NCBI RefSeq assembly: GCF_018596315.1
Contig: NZ_JAHEAG010000010.1
Location: forward strand, 124,001 to 188,000
DNA: 64,000 nt
Source: Bradyrhizobium sp. SRL28
GTDB lineage: Bacteria > Pseudomonadota > Alphaproteobacteria > Rhizobiales > Xanthobacteraceae
Direction of reading: 5' to 3'
Below are positions 52,377-61,657 of the stretch, piece by piece; position 1 is the stretch's first letter, and each line of letters opens with the position of its first letter. A model generated the notes under the pieces. It searched no databases. It was not told the DNA's origin and saw only the letters and a program-made list of their open reading frames with translations. The translations under genes were made by a program, and so were the position numbers.

Positions 52377-54766
52377 CAACGGCACGGGAAAATTCTGAAA
52401 CGCTTTCTGCGCTGGACCGTCCGAACTCCTATATCGGCAAGACAGTGCCGCGGCCGAACCTCGACCGGCTGATGCAGGGGCGGGGGCTCTATGTCAGCGA
52501 CATCGAGCTGCCGCGCATGGCGCATGTCGTGTTCCTGCGCTCGCCGCATGCCCACGCGAAGATCAATGGCATCGACGCTTCGACGGCCAAGCAGATGCCG
52601 GGAGTGATCGCCGTTGTCTCAGGCAGCGAACTCTCGACCGTCATTACGCCGTGGGTCGGCGTACTCTCGCATTTGAAAGGCCTCAAATCCGCTCCGCAAA
52701 GCGCTATCGCGGTTGACCGCGTGTGCTGGCAAGGCGAAGCGGTCGCGGCCGTGGTGGCGAGCAGTCGCGCTCAGGCGGAGGATGCTGCGGAGCTTGTCTC
52801 GGTCGAGTATGAGGAGCTCGATGCCGTAACGGACATGCGCACCGCGCTCGATCCAGCAACAGCAGTGATCCATGCCTCGCTCGGCGACAACCTGGCTTTT
52901 GAGCGCAATCACGACGCGGGCGCCGTCGATCAGGCCTTCGCTGAATCCGACGAGGTGGTGGAGGCAGAGTTCGTTTTCGGACGGCATACCGGCGTGACGC
53001 TGGAACCGCGCGCGGTGGTAGCAGACTGGAACGCCGCGGAAGCGAGACTGACCATCTATCAAGGCACGCAGGCGCCGCATATGGTGCAAAACATTGCGGC
53101 GCTCCATCTCGGTTTGAAGGAATCGCAGGTCCGCGTGGTCTGCAAGGACGTCGGCGGTTCTTTCGGCATCAAGGTCCACATCTATGCCGACGAGATGGCG
53201 ACTTACGCGCTGTCGAAGCTGCTGCGGCGGCCGATCAAATTCGTCGCCGACCGGGTCGAGAGCTTCAACACCGACATTCATGCCCGCGACCATCGGTGCA
53301 AGGGAAAGATCGGCGTCACGCGCGATGGCACTATCACGGCATTCGAGATCGACGATCTTACGGGCATCGGACCCTATTCGATGTATCCGCGCACCAGCGC
53401 GATCGAGGCCAATCAGGTCGTCAATCTCGTCGGTGGTCCCTATCTGACCAGGAATTATCGTGCCCGGGCCCGCGTCGTGTTCCAGAACAAGAACGTGATG
53501 TGCCAGTACCGCGCCGTTGGCCACCCGATCGCCTGCTCGGTGACGGAAGGCCTGGTCGATCTGGCGGCCATGAAGATCGGCATGGACCCGATCGAAATCC
53601 GTCGCCGTAATCTGATTGCCGACGACGCGTATCCGTGTGCCTCGCCGTCCGGCTTGCGCTTCGAGCAATTGTCGCACCATGCATCGCTCGCCAAGCTCAT
53701 CAAAATGATGGGCTACGACGCGTTGCGCGCCGAGCAGACCGCCCTGCGAGCGAAGGGCATCCATCGTGGGATCGGCATCGCCAGCTTCATCGAGGTTACC
53801 AATCCCAGTGCGGCGTTTTATGGCGTCGGCGGAGCGAAGATATCCTCGCAGGATGGGGTTGCGGTGCGGCTCGACGCGCAGGGGTCAGTGATCTGCCAAA
53901 CAAGTATCACCGAACAGGGACAGGGATCGGAATCGCTCACCGCACAGATCGTCGGAAGCGTGCTCGGCGTCTCGATGGATCGCGTCCGCGTTATTCTGGG
54001 CGACACTGACATTACGCCGTATGGCGGAGGCACCTGGGCCTCGCGCGGCGCTGGTATCGGTGGTGAGGCCGCGCTTCAAGCTACCAAAGTACTGCGCAAG
54101 AATATTCTCGACGTGGCAGCCGCCGTGCTGCAATCGACGCCAGGGGATCTCGACATTGTCAACAATGGTGTCGTGAATGCCGCCGATGGTACGCCGCGGA
54201 TCGATTTGAGCGAGCTCGCGCGTATTGTCTATTTTCGTCCCGATACGCTGCCGCCCGGCATTCAGGCCGAGTTTATGGCTACCAGGCACTTTGTCCCGCG
54301 CGAATATCCCTTCGCCTTCACCAATGGCGTTCAGGCCTCCTGGCTGGAGGTCGATACCGATACCGGCTTTGTGAAGCTGCTGAAACATTGGGTTGTCGAG
54401 GATTGCGGCACCATCATCAATCCACAGTTGGTCGATGAGCAAATCAGAGGAGGCGTGGTGCAGGGCCTTGGCGCCGCGCTGTTCGAGAAATGCGTGTATG
54501 ACGAACGCGGCCAGCTCACCAATGCCAACATGGCCGACTATCTGGTGCCGATGTCCGGGGAAATGCCTGATATCGATGTCGGGCATGTGGTTTCACCGAC
54601 CCTGGAATCGGAACTGGGTGCGAAAGGCGCAGGGGAGGCAGGTACGGCAGGTGCGGCGGCAGCCGTAACCAACGCGGTCAACGATGCGCTCCGGCCGTTT
54701 GGGGCAATAATCACGGAAATTCCGCTGACGCCTCAGGTCATCCTGACTGCCTTGGGGCGGATATAG
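52373..54766 (+). CDS. Molybdenum hydroxylase large (catalytic) subunit
   Basis: The 797-residue product is a xanthine oxidase/CoxL-family protein: VSDIELPRMAHVVFLRSPHAHA, GQGSESL, a GGSFGIKVH block and the active-site Glu in GAKGAGEAGTAGA. The position matching the Cys-containing AYxCSFR loop of form I CO dehydrogenase reads MCQYRAVGHP here, so it is not form I CO dehydrogenase; an aldehyde or N-heterocycle is more likely. The start is ATG 52373, overlapping the small-subunit stop. Molybdopterin-cytosine cofactor is assumed. Confidence 0.93.
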   Translation: MTTARENSETLSALDRPNSYIGKTVPRPNLDRLMQGRGLYVSDIELPRMAHVVFLRSPHAHAKINGIDASTAKQMPGVIAVVSGSELSTVITPWVGVLSHLKGLKSAPQSAIAVDRVCWQGEAVAAVVASSRAQAEDAAELVSVEYEELDAVTDMRTALDPATAVIHASLGDNLAFERNHDAGAVDQAFAESDEVVEAEFVFGRHTGVTLEPRAVVADWNAAEARLTIYQGTQAPHMVQNIAALHLGLKESQVRVVCKDVGGSFGIKVHIYADEMATYALSKLLRRPIKFVADRVESFNTDIHARDHRCKGKIGVTRDGTITAFEIDDLTGIGPYSMYPRTSAIEANQVVNLVGGPYLTRNYRARARVVFQNKNVMCQYRAVGHPIACSVTEGLVDLAAMKIGMDPIEIRRRNLIADDAYPCASPSGLRFEQLSHHASLAKLIKMMGYDALRAEQTALRAKGIHRGIGIASFIEVTNPSAAFYGVGGAKISSQDGVAVRLDAQGSVICQTSITEQGQGSESLTAQIVGSVLGVSMDRVRVILGDTDITPYGGGTWASRGAGIGGEAALQATKVLRKNILDVAAAVLQSTPGDLDIVNNGVVNAADGTPRIDLSELARIVYFRPDTLPPGIQAEFMATRHFVPREYPFAFTNGVQASWLEVDTDTGFVKLLKHWVVEDCGTIINPQLVDEQIRGGVVQGLGAALFEKCVYDERGQLTNANMADYLVPMSGEMPDIDVGHVVSPTLESELGAKGAGEAGTAGAAAAVTNAVNDALRPFGAIITEIPLTPQVILTALGRI

Positions 54767-54827
54767 ACCACGGCAATAAGATCGACCGGACAGAACGAGA
54801 AGCCATTTGGATCAAGCCTAACGCACC

Positions 54828-55610
54828 ACGCAAACCGAATCCAATGAAGTCCTTTATGACGTGGCTGACCATATCGCGGTCATCACGCTGAACGCGCCGG
54901 AGCGCATGAACACGATTTCCGGGCCCATGCTGAATGATCTGACGCGGCTTCTTATCGAAGCAAACGAGGATCGCGACGTTCGCTGCGTCATCCTCACTGG
55001 CAACGGGCGCGCATTTTGCGCCGGCCTGGATTTGCGGAAAGAGCGCAGCGGCGATGGCCTCAGTGCGGCTTCGTCAGCAACTTCGCTGGACCTGCACAGC
55101 ACGCCGCCGACCGTTCTGCAGGCCATGGACAAGCCGACAATTTGCGCCGTGAACGGCGGCGCCGTGGGATACGGCGCTCGGCTGCGACATTCGCATCATG
55201 GCTGAATTGGCAAAGCTGGCAGCCGCCTTCGTCAAGCGCGGCGTGGTGCCGGAATCAGGCGGTACCTGGTTTTTGCCCCGCATGATCGGCTGGGCCAAGG
55301 CATCCGAGCTGATTTTCATCGGCCGCACGCTCTCGGCGCGGGAAGCGCTCGACTGGGGTCTTGTCAACGAGGTCGTGCCGGATGCCGCCCTGATGGGCCG
55401 GGCTCGCGAGATGGCACGTGAGATTGCGGCCAACGCGCCGCTGGCGGTACAGGCCGCCAAGCGCATGATGCGGATGGGACTCAACAGACGTTCCCCGATC
55501 ATGTGCATCACGTCTATCTGCAGCTCTTGCCGCTGTTCAAGACGCAGGACATGCAGGAAGGCATCAAGGCGTTCATGGAGAAGCGGGAACCGGGGTTCGA
55601 AGGGCGTTGA
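54828..55610 (+). pseudogene. Enoyl-CoA hydratase/isomerase pseudogene
   Basis: Three blocks in two frames together rebuild a crotonase-fold protein: NEVLYDVADHIAVITLN to GGAVGYG (frame of 54828), LGCDIRIMAELAKLAAAF to MMRMGLN (shifted), then TFPDHVHHVYLQLLPLFKTQ to the TGA at 55608-55610 (original frame). The junctions are at about 55175 (an apparent 11-base loss between GYG and LGC) and about 55485 (one base missing). The expected start codon reads ACG at 54828. The active-site-rich middle is mostly kept, so decay seems recent. Sequencing error could explain the single-base gap but not the 11-base gap. Confidence 0.85.
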
Positions 55611-55622
55611 TTGCCGTTCGCA

Positions 55623-56777
55623 CTATTCGGCTGCCGCACTCGCGATCGCGCCTGCCTGCCGGTTGGTGACGACTACCTTGATCGCATCTTCGACGCGCTC
55701 GCGGGCATAGCGCAACGCGGTCGGCAGGTCGGCCAGCGGAAATGTGTGAGTATGGATCTTCGTGGCATCGAAGCGCTTCTCCGCCATCAGCGCCATGGCG
55801 CGCCGGGTGGCGCTGCGGCCTTCGCCACGAATTCCGTAGGCATATATATTGTTTTTCACGAGATGCGCGAGATCCATCGTGACTGGGTCGTGCGGAAACG
55901 CGGCGAGACAGATTTTCCCGCCGCGATTGGTCATGTGAATAGCCTGATTGATCGTTGCTTCGGTGCCGGCGCACTCGACCACATAGTCCGCGCCGATACC
56001 GCCGGTGAGTTGCTTGACGACCTTAACCGCGTCCTCGTCGTTAATATTGACGACGCGGTCGGCGCCGAGCTCCCGGCCGATCGCCAGCCTTCCGTTGCGT
56101 GTCCCGGTCAGGATGACCGGGCTGGCGCCGAGCGCCTTAGCAACGGCCACCGCGAGTAGTCCGATCGGCCCCGGGCCGATCACCACGACGCTCTCGCCGG
56201 CTACCAACCCTCCCAACTCCGTCAATCCATACATCGAGGTCCCCGCGGTGACGACCAGCGTCGCCTCGGCGTCGCTCATCGTGTCGGGCACCCGCGCCAG
56301 CGTGTTGATATGATTGATCGCGTATTCGGCAAAGCCGCCGTCGGTCGTGAAGCCGTTGGCGCGATGGCCCTTCTCGGGCTTCCCGTAGTTCAGACATGAC
56401 GTATACATGCCCTGGCGGCAGCGCTTGCATTGACCGCAGCCGGCGTGGATCTCCACGCTAATCCGCTCCCCGATCTTGAATTCGTTGACGTCGGGCCCGA
56501 GCGCGGCGACCGTGCCCATATACTCGTGGCCCGGCGTGAAATTCTTATTGAAGGGCAGGCCACCTTCAATGCTGGCCGGTGACCCCGAATGAATGATTTC
56601 GAGGTCGGTTGCACAGATCGCGACCGCATCGATCCGGATCAGGACTTCGGCGCGTGAAGGGATGGGCACAGGTTTTTCAAGCAGCAACAGCTGGTCCGGG
56701 TCGCCGAGCACCCAGGCCTTCATCCGGTCGGGAATGGGAAGCGCGGGCGATGTCGTCACGCCTGAGGGTTGGTACAT
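55623..56777 (-). CDS. Zinc-dependent medium-chain alcohol dehydrogenase
   Basis: The 384-residue product has the catalytic-zinc pattern (ICATDLEI and GHEYMGTV), the structural-zinc Cys lobe (CGQCKRCRQGMYTSC), and the NAD(P)-binding GPGPIGLLAV. This is the layout of threonine/sorbitol-type dehydrogenases. It converges on the decayed enoyl-CoA hydratase. It probably oxidises a secondary alcohol in the local catabolic route. The substrate cannot be told from sequence. Confidence 0.92.
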   Translation of the reverse strand: MYQPSGVTTSPALPIPDRMKAWVLGDPDQLLLLEKPVPIPSRAEVLIRIDAVAICATDLEIIHSGSPASIEGGLPFNKNFTPGHEYMGTVAALGPDVNEFKIGERISVEIHAGCGQCKRCRQGMYTSCLNYGKPEKGHRANGFTTDGGFAEYAINHINTLARVPDTMSDAEATLVVTAGTSMYGLTELGGLVAGESVVVIGPGPIGLLAVAVAKALGASPVILTGTRNGRLAIGRELGADRVVNINDEDAVKVVKQLTGGIGADYVVECAGTEATINQAIHMTNRGGKICLAAFPHDPVTMDLAHLVKNNIYAYGIRGEGRSATRRAMALMAEKRFDATKIHTHTFPLADLPTALRYARERVEDAIKVVVTNRQAGAIASAAAE

Positions 56778-56966
56778 GGGCGTATCCTCTCGCGCCGGAT
56801 GCTACCGGAAATCGCCGGCCGACAAAATTGCTGAATACGGGTGGCGTTTGCCGGGGACATTTGCTGCATAGCAAAACGCCTTGTCGCAAAAGCTTCATAC
56901 GCGGCCTATACTTGCACACCGGTTGGTGATGAGATCGTCAATTGCCGCCCTAAACCGGAGTGACCC

Positions 56967-57974
56967 ATGAAGACCGCCCGTTTTGTACTTGCCTTGCTCG
57001 CGCTGTCGCTGATCGCGCCCTGGCAGTCCGCCAAAGCGGCCGACGTCATCTGCTACAATTGCCCGCCGGAATGGGCGGACTGGGCCTCGATGCTGAAAGC
57101 GATCAAGGCCGATCTCAACTACGATATCCCGCACGACAACAAGAATTCCGGCCAGGCGCTGGCTCAGATCCTCGCTGAAAAAAACAATCCTGTCGGCGAT
57201 ATCGGTTATTTCGGCGTGACCTTCGGCATGAAAGCCAAAGCGCAGGATGCGCTCGAGCCTTACAAGCCGGCGAAATGGGACCAGGTCCCTGCCGGCCTGA
57301 AGGATGCCGACGGCTACTGGACCACTATTCATTCCGGCACACTGGGCCTGTTTGTGAACAAGGACGCGCTCGGCGGCAAGCCGGTGCCGGCCTGCTGGAA
57401 GGACCTCCTGAAGCCCGACTACAAGGGCATGGTCGGCTATCTCGATCCGTCGTCGGCTGCGGTCGGATATGTCGGCGCGGTCGCCATCAATCTGGCGCTC
57501 GGCGGCTCCGAAACAAACTTCGATCCCGCGATTAATTTCTTCAAGGACCTGCGGAAGAATGATCCGATCGTTCCCAAGCAAACGTCCTACGCCCGCGTTG
57601 TCTCCGGCGAGATGCCGATCCTGTTCGACTATGATTTCAACGCCTATCGCGCGAAATATTCGGAAAAGGGCAATTTTGAATTCGTGATCCCCTGCGAGGG
57701 ATCGGTGGTGTTTCCCTACGTCGTCGGCCTCGTCAAGAACGCGCCCGACAAGGACAAGGCCAAGAAGGTGCTGGATTATCTTTTGTCCGACAAGGGACAG
57801 GCGATCTGGACCAATGCCTACCTCCGCCCGGCGCGGCCAATCGAGCTGCCCGAGGCTGTGAAGAAGAAATTCCTGCCTGACAGCGATTATGCGCGCGCGA
57901 AGAACGTCGACTGGGGACAGATGGAAAACGTGCAAAAAGGCTTTGTCGACCGCTATCTCGCCGAGGTCCGCTGA
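56967..57974 (+). CDS. ABC transporter periplasmic binding protein
   Basis: Residues 1-24 are a signal peptide (ALLALSLIAPWQSAKAA-D). The mature protein resembles the PotD/AfuA/PhnS-like binding-protein family: GYFGVTFGMKAKAQ, TTIHSGTLGLFVNKD, DPSSAAVGYV and a final YLLSDKGQAIWTNAYLRPAR. Two Cys near the start (CYNC) may form a disulfide. It is the first gene of a complete importer operon. The ligand is unknown; the phosphodiesterase gene at the end suggests a phosphorylated compound. Confidence 0.88.
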   Translation: MKTARFVLALLALSLIAPWQSAKAADVICYNCPPEWADWASMLKAIKADLNYDIPHDNKNSGQALAQILAEKNNPVGDIGYFGVTFGMKAKAQDALEPYKPAKWDQVPAGLKDADGYWTTIHSGTLGLFVNKDALGGKPVPACWKDLLKPDYKGMVGYLDPSSAAVGYVGAVAINLALGGSETNFDPAINFFKDLRKNDPIVPKQTSYARVVSGEMPILFDYDFNAYRAKYSEKGNFEFVIPCEGSVVFPYVVGLVKNAPDKDKAKKVLDYLLSDKGQAIWTNAYLRPARPIELPEAVKKKFLPDSDYARAKNVDWGQMENVQKGFVDRYLAEVR

Positions 57975-58011
57975 GGCAATATGGCGCCACTCGTCGGGGC
58001 GCTTTCTTCTG

Positions 58012-58827
58012 ATGTCACATAAGTCCTTTGTCTGGCTTTGCCTGCTGCCGCTAGCGGTACTGACGGTGGCATTCTTTCTGCTGCCGATGGCGCGGCTGGT
58101 CGTGACCGGCGCGGAAGGCCCGCAGGGGCTCGCGGGATATCTCGCGATCCTGACCGAGCCGCGTTACCGCGCGACCCTCATCAATACGGTCCTGCTCGCC
58201 GCCGCGACCACCGTCGTGACCCTTATCGTGGCGACGATCGCCGGAATGTTCCTGCAACGGCATCGTTTCCCGGGTCGCGCCGTCCTGATCGCGATGCTGA
58301 CCTTTCCGCTGGCGTTTCCCGGCGTGGTGGTCGGCTTCATGATCATTCTCCTCGCCGGGCGACAGGGCCTGATCGGCGATTTCTCCAACCGCCTGTTCGG
58401 CGAGAAGCTGGTCTTTGCCTATTCGATCTACGGCCTGTTTCTCGGCTATCTGTACTTCTCCATTCCGCGCGTCATTCTCACCATCATGGCCGCAGTGCAG
58501 AAGCTTGATGTCGGCCTGGAAGAAGCCGCGCGTTCGCTTGGCGCGGGCCCGTGGGCGGTACAGCGCGACGTCGTGCTGCCGGCGCTGGCGCCGGCCTTCG
58601 TCGCCTCCGGTGCGATTGCCTTTGCGACCGCGATGGGTGCATTCGGTACGGCGTTTACGTTGGCGACGAACATCGATGTACTGCCGATGCTGATCTATAC
58701 CGAATTTACGCTGGCTGCGAATTTCTCGATTTCGGCCGCGCTGTCGGTCGGGCTTGGCATCATCACCTGGTTCATTCTTGCGCTTGCTCGCTCCTTCAGC
58801 GGAAGCGCCGTCGCTGCGGCTGGATGA
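58012..58827 (+). CDS. ABC transporter permease 1
   Basis: A membrane protein of 271 residues with six predicted helices and the binding-protein-dependent permease EAA-like loop (EEAARSLGAGPWAVQRDVVLPALAP). It is encoded right after the binding protein. Start ATG 58012 (MSHKSFVW) was chosen because the sequence before it is not membrane-like. Confidence 0.87.
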   Translation: MSHKSFVWLCLLPLAVLTVAFFLLPMARLVVTGAEGPQGLAGYLAILTEPRYRATLINTVLLAAATTVVTLIVATIAGMFLQRHRFPGRAVLIAMLTFPLAFPGVVVGFMIILLAGRQGLIGDFSNRLFGEKLVFAYSIYGLFLGYLYFSIPRVILTIMAAVQKLDVGLEEAARSLGAGPWAVQRDVVLPALAPAFVASGAIAFATAMGAFGTAFTLATNIDVLPMLIYTEFTLAANFSISAALSVGLGIITWFILALARSFSGSAVAAAG

Positions 58828-58831
58828 GACC

Positions 58832-59617
58832 ATGCGCGATCGCCTGATCTTCGCCGGCCAGTTCATCTTCACCCTGCTCGTGGCCGGATTCCTGGTGGTG
58901 CCCGCGATCCTGTCGATCTCCGCCGGCGTCACGGTGAACTACTTTCGCGGCATCCAGTCCGGCGTGACCCTGCAATGGGTCGTGCAGGTTTGGGAGCTCT
59001 ATGCCGGCACCATCCTGCTGTCATTCGTAGTCGCATTTGCGACGCTTGCGGTAACGCTCACTGTGGGCGTTCCTGCCGCCTATGCCTTGCATGTGCGGGG
59101 AGGGCGCCTGTCGCGGATCGTCGAGGAGATCATCACCCTGCCGTTGGCGATCCCCGGCCTGGCCATCGCGCTGGCACTGCTCTTGACCTACGGGGGATTC
59201 GGCGATTTTCGCCGCTCGTGGTTATTCATTCTCGTAGGCCATGTCGTCTTCACCATGCCCTTCATGGTGCGATCAGTCATGGCCGTGTTCGCGACCGTCG
59301 ACATCAAGACGCTGGACGAAGGCGCGGCGTCGCTCGGTGCATCGCCGTGGCGGCGCTTCCGCGACGTGATCGTGCCCAACGCTCTGCCGGGTATCTTGGC
59401 GGGCAGCCTGATGGTGGTGACGCTGTCGCTCGGTGAATTCAACCTGACCTGGATGCTCCACACGCCGTTGACCAAGACGCTGCCGATTGGCCTTGCCGAC
59501 AGCTATGCCTCGATGCGGCTCGAAGTGGCATCGGCTTACACGCTGATCTTCTTCGTGATGATCATTCCGCTGCTGGTTGCCATGCAATTGTTTGCCGAGA
59601 AGGAGCAGAAGAGATGA
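58832..59617 (+). CDS. ABC transporter permease 2
   Basis: A second 261-residue permease with a matching EAA-like loop (DEGAASLGASPWRRFRDVIVPNALP). Together with permease 1 it forms the heterodimeric channel. Start ATG 58832 is 5 bases after the previous stop. The end overlaps the ATPase start (ATGA). Confidence 0.88.
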   Translation: MRDRLIFAGQFIFTLLVAGFLVVPAILSISAGVTVNYFRGIQSGVTLQWVVQVWELYAGTILLSFVVAFATLAVTLTVGVPAAYALHVRGGRLSRIVEEIITLPLAIPGLAIALALLLTYGGFGDFRRSWLFILVGHVVFTMPFMVRSVMAVFATVDIKTLDEGAASLGASPWRRFRDVIVPNALPGILAGSLMVVTLSLGEFNLTWMLHTPLTKTLPIGLADSYASMRLEVASAYTLIFFVMIIPLLVAMQLFAEKEQKR

Positions 59618-60675
59618 GTGCGCAGGCCGGACACGGCGCCTCGGTGCGTATCGAGGCCTGCGGCAAGACCTTTGCCGACGGAACGCGCGCGCTCGAACCT
59701 GCAACGCTTGACATCGCCCGTGGTGAAACGCTGGTACTGCTCGGGCCCTCCGGATGCGGCAAGACCACCATGCTGCGTATCATCGCGGGGCTCGAAGTGC
59801 CCGATGCCGGCGGCAGGGTGCTATTCGACGGCATGGACATGACGGCGGTGCCGATCGAGCGGCGCAATGTCGGCATGGTGTTCCAGTCCTATGCGCTCTT
59901 CCCAAACATGACCGTGTCGGACAATATCGGTTATGGCCTGAAGATCCGTGGGGTGCCGAGCAAAGAGCGCGCCGAACGCGTCGCCGAACTGGTGGCGCTG
60001 ACCAATATCTTCGGGCTTGAAAACCGCCGCATCGACCAGCTTTCCGGCGGGCAGCGTCAGCGCGTCGCGCTGGCGCGCGCGGTTGCGATCCGGCCGGGCA
60101 TCCTGTTGCTCGACGAGCCGCTAACGGCGCTTGACGCCGCGTTGCGCGACCGGCTGCGCGGCGAACTGAACCGCCTGCTGCGCGCGCTGGGCATCACCAC
60201 GATCTACGTGACCCACGATCAGTCCGAGGCCATGGAGCTTGGCGATCGTGTCGTCGTCATGCAGAAGGGAGCGATTGCTCAGATCGGCACACCGCGCGAG
60301 ATCTACTTCACGCCGCGAAGTCGCTTTGTTGCCGAATTCATTGGCGCTGCGAATATTGTCGAAGCGGCCATTGAGGACGGTCATCTCGTGTTACCAGGCG
60401 GACGGCAGCCAATTCATTGCGATGTGGACATGCCGGCGGCGGTTGCGATGATCCGCCCGGAAACCATCCGCGTAACGAAAGCTGGAAATGCGTCGCTTTC
60501 CGGCATTATCGACAGCGTCAGCTTCATTGGCGACCGGCAACGGTTGGTCATCAGTGGCGCATCCAATAGATTGCTCACCGTCGACGCGCCGAATACGGTT
60601 CAAGTCAAGCCCGGCGAACGGATCGGATTGTCGATTTCGCCGGACGCCGTTCGTCTGCTGCCGCCTGACAACTGA
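59614..60675 (+). CDS. ABC transporter ATP-binding protein
   Basis: A PotA/MalK-like ATPase of 353 residues: Walker A GPSGCGKTTMLR, Q-loop VFQSYALFPNMTV, signature LSGGQRQRVALARA, Walker B ILLLDEPLTALD and H-loop TTIYVTHDQSEAMELG. A C-terminal TOBE domain (from about residue 270) follows. It drives the two upstream permeases. Confidence 0.95.
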   Translation: MSAQAGHGASVRIEACGKTFADGTRALEPATLDIARGETLVLLGPSGCGKTTMLRIIAGLEVPDAGGRVLFDGMDMTAVPIERRNVGMVFQSYALFPNMTVSDNIGYGLKIRGVPSKERAERVAELVALTNIFGLENRRIDQLSGGQRQRVALARAVAIRPGILLLDEPLTALDAALRDRLRGELNRLLRALGITTIYVTHDQSEAMELGDRVVVMQKGAIAQIGTPREIYFTPRSRFVAEFIGAANIVEAAIEDGHLVLPGGRQPIHCDVDMPAAVAMIRPETIRVTKAGNASLSGIIDSVSFIGDRQRLVISGASNRLLTVDAPNTVQVKPGERIGLSISPDAVRLLPPDN

Positions 60676-60683
60676 GAAAGCCA

Positions 60684-61523
60684 ATGTCGCCAAAGCCGGT
60701 TCATATTGCCCAGATTTCCGATCTCCATATCAAGCCGCCGGGATCGCTCGCCTATGGCAGGGTCGATACCGCCAAGGCGCTTGAGCGCTGCATCACCGCA
60801 CTGAATGAATTCGAGCCGGTGCCCGATTTCGTGGTGATCTGCGGCGATCTGGCGGACACGCCGACGGCTGAGGAGTATCAATATCTCAAGCGGCTGCTGG
60901 CACCGCTCAAGCTTCCGTTTGCCGGTATTCCCGGCAATCACGATTCACGCGAGTTGATGCGCGCCGCGTTTCCTTCCGCTTCGTATGCTTTCGTATCCGG
61001 GCCGCTCAACCAGAAGATCGAGGTCGCCGGGCTCGATCTGCTGTTGCTGGATTCAAGCGTGCATCGAAAGCCGCATGGCGAACTCGACGGGCCCACGCTG
61101 CAATGGCTTGATGCTACTCTGGCTTCGTCGATCGACCGGCCGGCGCTGCTGTTTCTGCACCATCCGCCGTTCAAGGCGGGCATTTGGCACATGGATCGCC
61201 AGAATCTCCTTAACGCGGCCGATCTCGCGCCCATCGTGCGCCGTCATCCCCGCGTGCAGTTGATCGCAACGGGGCATGTCCATCGCGCGACACTGACCAT
61301 GTTTGCGGGCGTGCCGACCACGATCTGCCCGGCCCCGAACCATGCGGTCGATCTCGATCTGGCCGAACTGCGCCAACCCTCCTTCAAGGTCGAACCGCCG
61401 GCTTTCCATCTTCATACGTGGTTTCCAGGCGAGGGATTCGGCACCGTCGTGACCCATCAAGTCCCCATAGGTACCTTCGACGGGCCGCATCCGTTTTTTG
61501 GACCGGACGGCAAGCTCCTTTAG
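60684..61523 (+). CDS. CpdA/GpdQ-like metallophosphoesterase
   Basis: The 279-residue product has the calcineurin-like motifs in order: QISDLH, CGDLAD, GNHDSREL, LLLDSSVH, HHPPF and TGHVHRATL, all metal-binding or adjacent residues. This fits class III cyclic-nucleotide phosphodiesterases and GpdQ-type glycerophosphodiesterases. It follows the ABC ATPase by 8 bases, so importer and enzyme are likely co-expressed. It may hydrolyse the imported phosphodiester; cAMP cannot be excluded. Confidence 0.87.
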   Translation: MSPKPVHIAQISDLHIKPPGSLAYGRVDTAKALERCITALNEFEPVPDFVVICGDLADTPTAEEYQYLKRLLAPLKLPFAGIPGNHDSRELMRAAFPSASYAFVSGPLNQKIEVAGLDLLLLDSSVHRKPHGELDGPTLQWLDATLASSIDRPALLFLHHPPFKAGIWHMDRQNLLNAADLAPIVRRHPRVQLIATGHVHRATLTMFAGVPTTICPAPNHAVDLDLAELRQPSFKVEPPAFHLHTWFPGEGFGTVVTHQVPIGTFDGPHPFFGPDGKLL

Positions 61524-61657
61524 TCACCGCTGGTCGGCATTCGCTGCCGGGGGCAGTCCATTTTCCGGACCGATTGCAAAGCGGTGAGTTCGAGCGCAAT
61601 CTTTCCTCAAGAGAGGCGGCTGCGATTGCGCAAGGCCGCCCGGTCAGGGGGAAATGT

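Noticed and set aside
52373..54766. Form I carbon monoxide dehydrogenase
   Set aside because: The active-site Cys loop typical of form I CoxL is not seen; the sequence fits the broader Mo hydroxylase family.
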